Source: Candidatus Roizmanbacteria bacterium | GTDB lineage: Bacteria; Patescibacteriota; Microgenomatia; UBA1406; GWC2-37-13 | Assembly: GCA_016214055.1 (NCBI GenBank) | Contig: JACRPE010000021.1 | Coordinates: forward strand, 62,001 to 126,000 | DNA: 64,000 nucleotides | Reading direction: 5' to 3' | Shown: positions 61,431-64,000 of the stretch, in pieces | Numbering within the stretch: position 1 is the stretch's first letter | How the letters are laid out: each line of letters begins with the position of its first letter | Position numbers and translations under genes: made by a program | The notes under the pieces: generated by a model | What the model was told of the DNA's origin: nothing | What the model saw: the letters and a program-made list of their open reading frames with translations, nothing else | Database searches by the model: none

Positions 61431-62772
61431 GACTTATATGCACGACGGTAATTTTGATATTGGCGATATTAATAAAGATACCTACTCAATTAAACTGGAT
61501 GAAATATCCAAGATTGAGGGCGCGGCTTCATTGGAAATAAAGGTAACTGATGGAAAAGTTGAAGATTTGAAGTTTAGTATCTCTGAGTGGAAACGGTTTT
61601 ACACCCAAGCTATTCAGGGAAAGCCGGTAACCGCCATCCCACCACTTGTGGCCAGAATTTGCGGCACCTGTTCGAATGCTCATCTCCTGGCGTCATTGGA
61701 GGCGGTTGAAAATGCCCTGTCCATCAAAATCTCAGATCAAACACTGCTGCTTCGCAAACTTATTTTTCACGGCCTCATCATCCGTGACCATGCGCTTCAT
61801 TTATATATTTTTGCTCTCCCTGACGTGTTTAAAAAGAACTCTATACTCGATTTTGACATGAATGACCCCGTACAACATGAATTTCTCGATGATGCATTTG
61901 CGGTAAAGGAGGTCGGGAATCAATTATCGATAGTGGTGGGAGGAAGATCGGTGCATGCCCCCTACCCCACAGTCGGTGGATTCTTAAAACTCCCGAAGTT
62001 GGATGAAATAAAAAATCTCGTAACAAGTCTTAAGTCCATACGTCCAAAAGTTCTTAAATTAATTGATTTATTTGCCCATAGCTCTTTTTTCCATGAGGTC
62101 CAAGCTCCTTTTGTCTTTACTTCACTTGTCTCAAAAGATTTCTCTTACCTAGAGGGCACCATTCAAACATCGCGGGGTGATATGATAAATGAAAAAGAGT
62201 TTGGTAATCACTTAAACGCGGTCGTCATCCCCTATTCTCACGCGCGCGGTTTTTCCTATGACGGACAGCTTATGATGGTGGGGGCAATTGCACGTCTCAC
62301 GTTGGGAAAACAGTATCTGAATCCAAAAACAATTGAATCCGTGAAAGATCTGCTACCCTTTTTCCCCACTAAAAATCTTTTTTATAATAATCTAGCCCAG
62401 GCAATTGAAATACTCCACTCCATCGATCAGTCCATTGAAATAATTGAGAGTTTACAGGCGATCCAACCGGAGGCACCGATAAAGGGAGCCATGAAGGAAT
62501 CAACGGGGGTGGGGGTGATTGAAGCACCCCGCGGCACTCTTTACTACAAACTTGAAATAGATGAAAAAGGGGTGGTGAAGCGAGGCGAAATCGTAGTACC
62601 TACCGGTCAAAATCAAGTAATAATGGAGCGGGCAATTCGAGAAATTGTCGAAGAACTGTTAAGTAAGAATGCGGTTCAGGAGAAAATAATCTATGAAGTT
62701 GAGAAATTCATCCGCGCCTTCGACCCGTGCATGTCTTGCGCTTCACACTTTTTGAAGGTGAAATGGAAGTGA
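61429..62772 (+). CDS. [NiFe] hydrogenase large subunit
   Basis: The large subunit holds the NiFe centre that splits or makes H2. It has 447 residues. The L1 motif is RICGTCSNAH (RXCGXCXXXH) and the L2 motif is DPCMSCASH (DPCXXCXXH) near the C-terminus, so all four metal cysteines are present. The sequence resembles cytoplasmic group 3 enzymes. The true start may be ATG 61438, since the listed ATG lies at the edge of the repeat. L2 is followed by only six residues (FLKVKW then Lys), so the C-terminal extension normally removed by a protease is minimal or absent. The 3' end overlaps the convergent protease gene by 30 bp. Confidence 0.92.
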   Translation: MTYMHDGNFDIGDINKDTYSIKLDEISKIEGAASLEIKVTDGKVEDLKFSISEWKRFYTQAIQGKPVTAIPPLVARICGTCSNAHLLASLEAVENALSIKISDQTLLLRKLIFHGLIIRDHALHLYIFALPDVFKKNSILDFDMNDPVQHEFLDDAFAVKEVGNQLSIVVGGRSVHAPYPTVGGFLKLPKLDEIKNLVTSLKSIRPKVLKLIDLFAHSSFFHEVQAPFVFTSLVSKDFSYLEGTIQTSRGDMINEKEFGNHLNAVVIPYSHARGFSYDGQLMMVGAIARLTLGKQYLNPKTIESVKDLLPFFPTKNLFYNNLAQAIEILHSIDQSIEIIESLQAIQPEAPIKGAMKESTGVGVIEAPRGTLYYKLEIDEKGVVKRGEIVVPTGQNQVIMERAIREIVEELLSKNAVQEKIIYEVEKFIRAFDPCMSCASHFLKVKWK

Positions 62773-63099
62773 AGGGCTAGGGAAACCAATTATCTTCACC
62801 TTGTCAATCCTTCCCATCTTTTTGAGAAGTAGTAAATGGAGGAGGAGATCGTAGTCGTGAGGTGAAATAGGACTTTTCTCAATCAACGCCAGATCTGAAT
62901 AATCCAATAAAGTTACTTCTGAGATTCCCTTAACTGTATCAAGAATAATTAAATCACGTTCCCCCTCGGGAGGGAAATTTTCATTGGGATCAACCACTAT
63001 GAAGTGTATGTCCGGAAATTGTTTCTGCAAATCGGGAAGAATATGAATGGGTAGGGAGTCTTCTGCAACTAAAGGATTACCAAAGATATAAATTTTCAT
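62743..63099 (-). CDS. Short hydrogenase maturation protease-like protein
   Basis: The protein has 118 residues from ATG 63099, one base after the DUF6390 stop; ATG 63108 is an alternative. IYIFGNPLVAEDSLPIHIL matches the GNXLXXDD start of HyaD/HybD-type proteases, with Glu-Asp in the metal position. IILDTVKG and SPHDYDLLLHLLL (metal His) also fit. Family members are usually about 150 residues, so it is reduced. It is adjacent to and convergent with the large subunit, its likely client. Confidence 0.72.
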   Translation of the reverse strand: MKIYIFGNPLVAEDSLPIHILPDLQKQFPDIHFIVVDPNENFPPEGERDLIILDTVKGISEVTLLDYSDLALIEKSPISPHDYDLLLHLLLLKKMGRIDKVKIIGFPSPSLPFHLQKV

Positions 63100-63100
63100 A

Positions 63101-63853
63101 TTAATCATTGTAAAACCGTATCGCTTCTGAGGTATAATAAAACAAATTCTTCGCCTGCTCTGATCCTATTATGTCACACACCTGCCCCCAATGAAAACTC
63201 ACCCAGTCTCCGACTTTCGGTTTAATAAATTGTTTTTCCTTATAAGAAACATTAAGTGTCTTTCTTTTTTCTCTACCGAAAATGAGGGTTTTATCACTCA
63301 TCATAAGTGGTCGTGTCGTTACTATAATAGTTGCGTTTTGAGATTTAATATTTGGATTCTGGGCATGGAGCACCTTCCCCCACCCTATTCTACATTCATC
63401 CATGGTAGAAAGGGTATGAAAACTGGGGTCATACCCTGTTCTTTTAAAAATATTGAAAACGTGGAATGAATGATGGGGATAAATTTTATTTACTAATATT
63501 TTATGGGAAAGTTTACTGAGATTTTTTGAACCTAGTTTTTTTTCAAGATTAAATTTCTCATCGAGAAGATCAGTATAATCCTTGCTTGAAATATTTTGAA
63601 GTAAATAATTTCCAACCCAATATGCCTCAACCACCCGCTCGTCAAATATATCGTCAATCTTATTTTCCTTGGCTATTAGGGTAAGGTTCAAATAGAGTGT
63701 CTCAAACTCAGAAAGTATGGACTGAACCTCCTTATCACCTGAATTTTCTTTTAGGTGGTCCACGAGAGATTTATTTTCATTAGGCCCGCAATACCCGAAG
63801 TAATTGGGAGCCACCGAGTATTTTGCACAAAGCAGTAATCCTTGTTTATTCAT
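63101..63853 (-). CDS. DUF6390 family protein, hydrogenase-associated
   Basis: The protein has 250 residues from ATG 63853; the track start at 63865 is a TTG. GLLLCAKYSVAPNYFGYCGPNENKSL at the N-terminus resembles DUF6390 as I recall it, a family found beside [NiFe] hydrogenase genes. HHSFHVFNIFKRTG and DECRIGWGKVL are other distinct blocks. VSFHWGQVCDII lies near the C-terminus. There is no known activity. It overlaps the upstream membrane-protein gene by 8 bp and is followed by the protease after one base, so the three form an operon. Confidence 0.7.
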   Translation of the reverse strand: MNKQGLLLCAKYSVAPNYFGYCGPNENKSLVDHLKENSGDKEVQSILSEFETLYLNLTLIAKENKIDDIFDERVVEAYWVGNYLLQNISSKDYTDLLDEKFNLEKKLGSKNLSKLSHKILVNKIYPHHSFHVFNIFKRTGYDPSFHTLSTMDECRIGWGKVLHAQNPNIKSQNATIIVTTRPLMMSDKTLIFGREKRKTLNVSYKEKQFIKPKVGDWVSFHWGQVCDIIGSEQAKNLFYYTSEAIRFYND

Positions 63854-64000
63854 GTGACCGTACAAATAGTCTCTGAGTCAATATTCCCATGGCAACGGTT
63901 ATGAATACCATCGTATACCAATCATTTCTTTGTAAAGTTATATGAGCAAAAGATCCGTTGAGAATATTTCCTACAACCAACGAAAAGGTGAGAATCAAAG
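63846..64000 (-). CDS. C-terminal end of a membrane protein (runs off the window)
   Basis: I translated this by hand. Reading the minus strand gives 50 residues that end in TAA at 63846, overlapping the DUF6390 start. Two hydrophobic stretches are seen: LILTFSLVVGNIL and YTMVFITVAMGILTQRLF. It is absent from the ORF track because its start is outside the window. The overlap suggests co-translation with DUF6390 and a hydrogenase-linked role, but the family is not recognisable from so little. Confidence 0.55.
   Translation of the reverse strand, partial: LILTFSLVVGNILNGSFAHITLQRNDWYTMVFITVAMGILTQRLFVRSHE

Noticed and set aside
62700-62772. Frameshift removing a C-terminal extension of the hydrogenase large subunit
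   Set aside because: I found no in-frame continuation that I can support. The protease frame occupies the opposite strand. Kept as a check in the protease finding.

Overview
The window reads as a piece of a small, AT-rich bacterial genome of the Candidate Phyla Radiation (Patescibacteria), most likely a Microgenomates-type lineage. This is an inference. It rests on reduced versions of core proteins (IF-2 without its N-terminal region, AspRS without the GAD insertion, MiaB without TRAM, short HrcA), the proteins DUF4012, DUF5679, DUF4446 and DUF3048 and a degenerate NrnA-like DHH protein, very tight gene packing, and many start codons only 6-8 nt behind a -10 box. TGA ends many genes, so the standard bacterial code applies. 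No rRNA, tRNA, CRISPR array, IS element or prophage was seen.

Layout. 1-6299: 5' end of tuf, a DUF1189 membrane protein, a UvrD-type helicase-nuclease, and a two-gene restriction-modification system (beta-class methyltransferase plus a PD-(D/E)XK endonuclease). 6384-18932: envelope sugar region with a GT2 membrane glycosyltransferase, a GT-C glycosyltransferase, glyA, a WecA/MraY-like phosphoglycosyltransferase, miaB, rfbB, rfbD, ugd, a UDP-xylose synthase, a DPM1-GtrA fusion and a methyltransferase. 18945-21141: PEGA/SH3 protein and purA. 21283-29021: an arginine-themed block with a putative leader-peptide attenuator, argH, argG, a 687-residue protein of unknown family, a divergent threonine-synthase-like PLP enzyme and argS; this is the most unusual metabolic region. 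29024-35590: radA, a RodZ-like protein, efp and the heat-shock operon hrcA-grpE-dnaK-dnaJ behind a CIRCE-like operator. 35678-46000: two Nudix proteins, nfo, cca, a metallo-beta-lactamase-fold hydrolase, a nucleotidase-like protein, secD/secF, a winged-helix protein, DUF3048, DUF4446, DUF5679, an RNA ligase-like protein and a cytidylyltransferase-like protein. 46046-55381: DUF4012, rplY, nusA, infB, the degenerate DHH protein, rmuC and recJ. 55371-60853: a long PRPP-synthetase-like protein, a possible nucleotidyltransferase, aspS, a D-Ala-D-Ala carboxypeptidase and an anchored unknown. 60901-64000: a two-subunit [NiFe] hydrogenase facing a short maturation protease, a DUF6390 protein and the tail of a membrane protein.

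Two signals run through the window. (1) At least 15 genes have a TANNAT-type -10 hexamer whose last base lies 6-8 nt before the start codon, with no room for a Shine-Dalgarno site. This implies widespread leaderless transcription, and I used it to correct several ORF-track starts (521, 10610, 19814, 53690, 60901). (2) Several short repeat families sit inside genes: 28-bp perfect palindromes with GTAGAGACG arms (nfo, cca), 32-bp arrays of a 7-bp AATTTGA unit (recJ, miaB, a decayed copy in the MBL hydrolase), a CTCCG-rich repeat in the dnaK tail, an 8-bp unit array in rfbB, and a double hairpin that forms the junction between the hydrogenase subunits.
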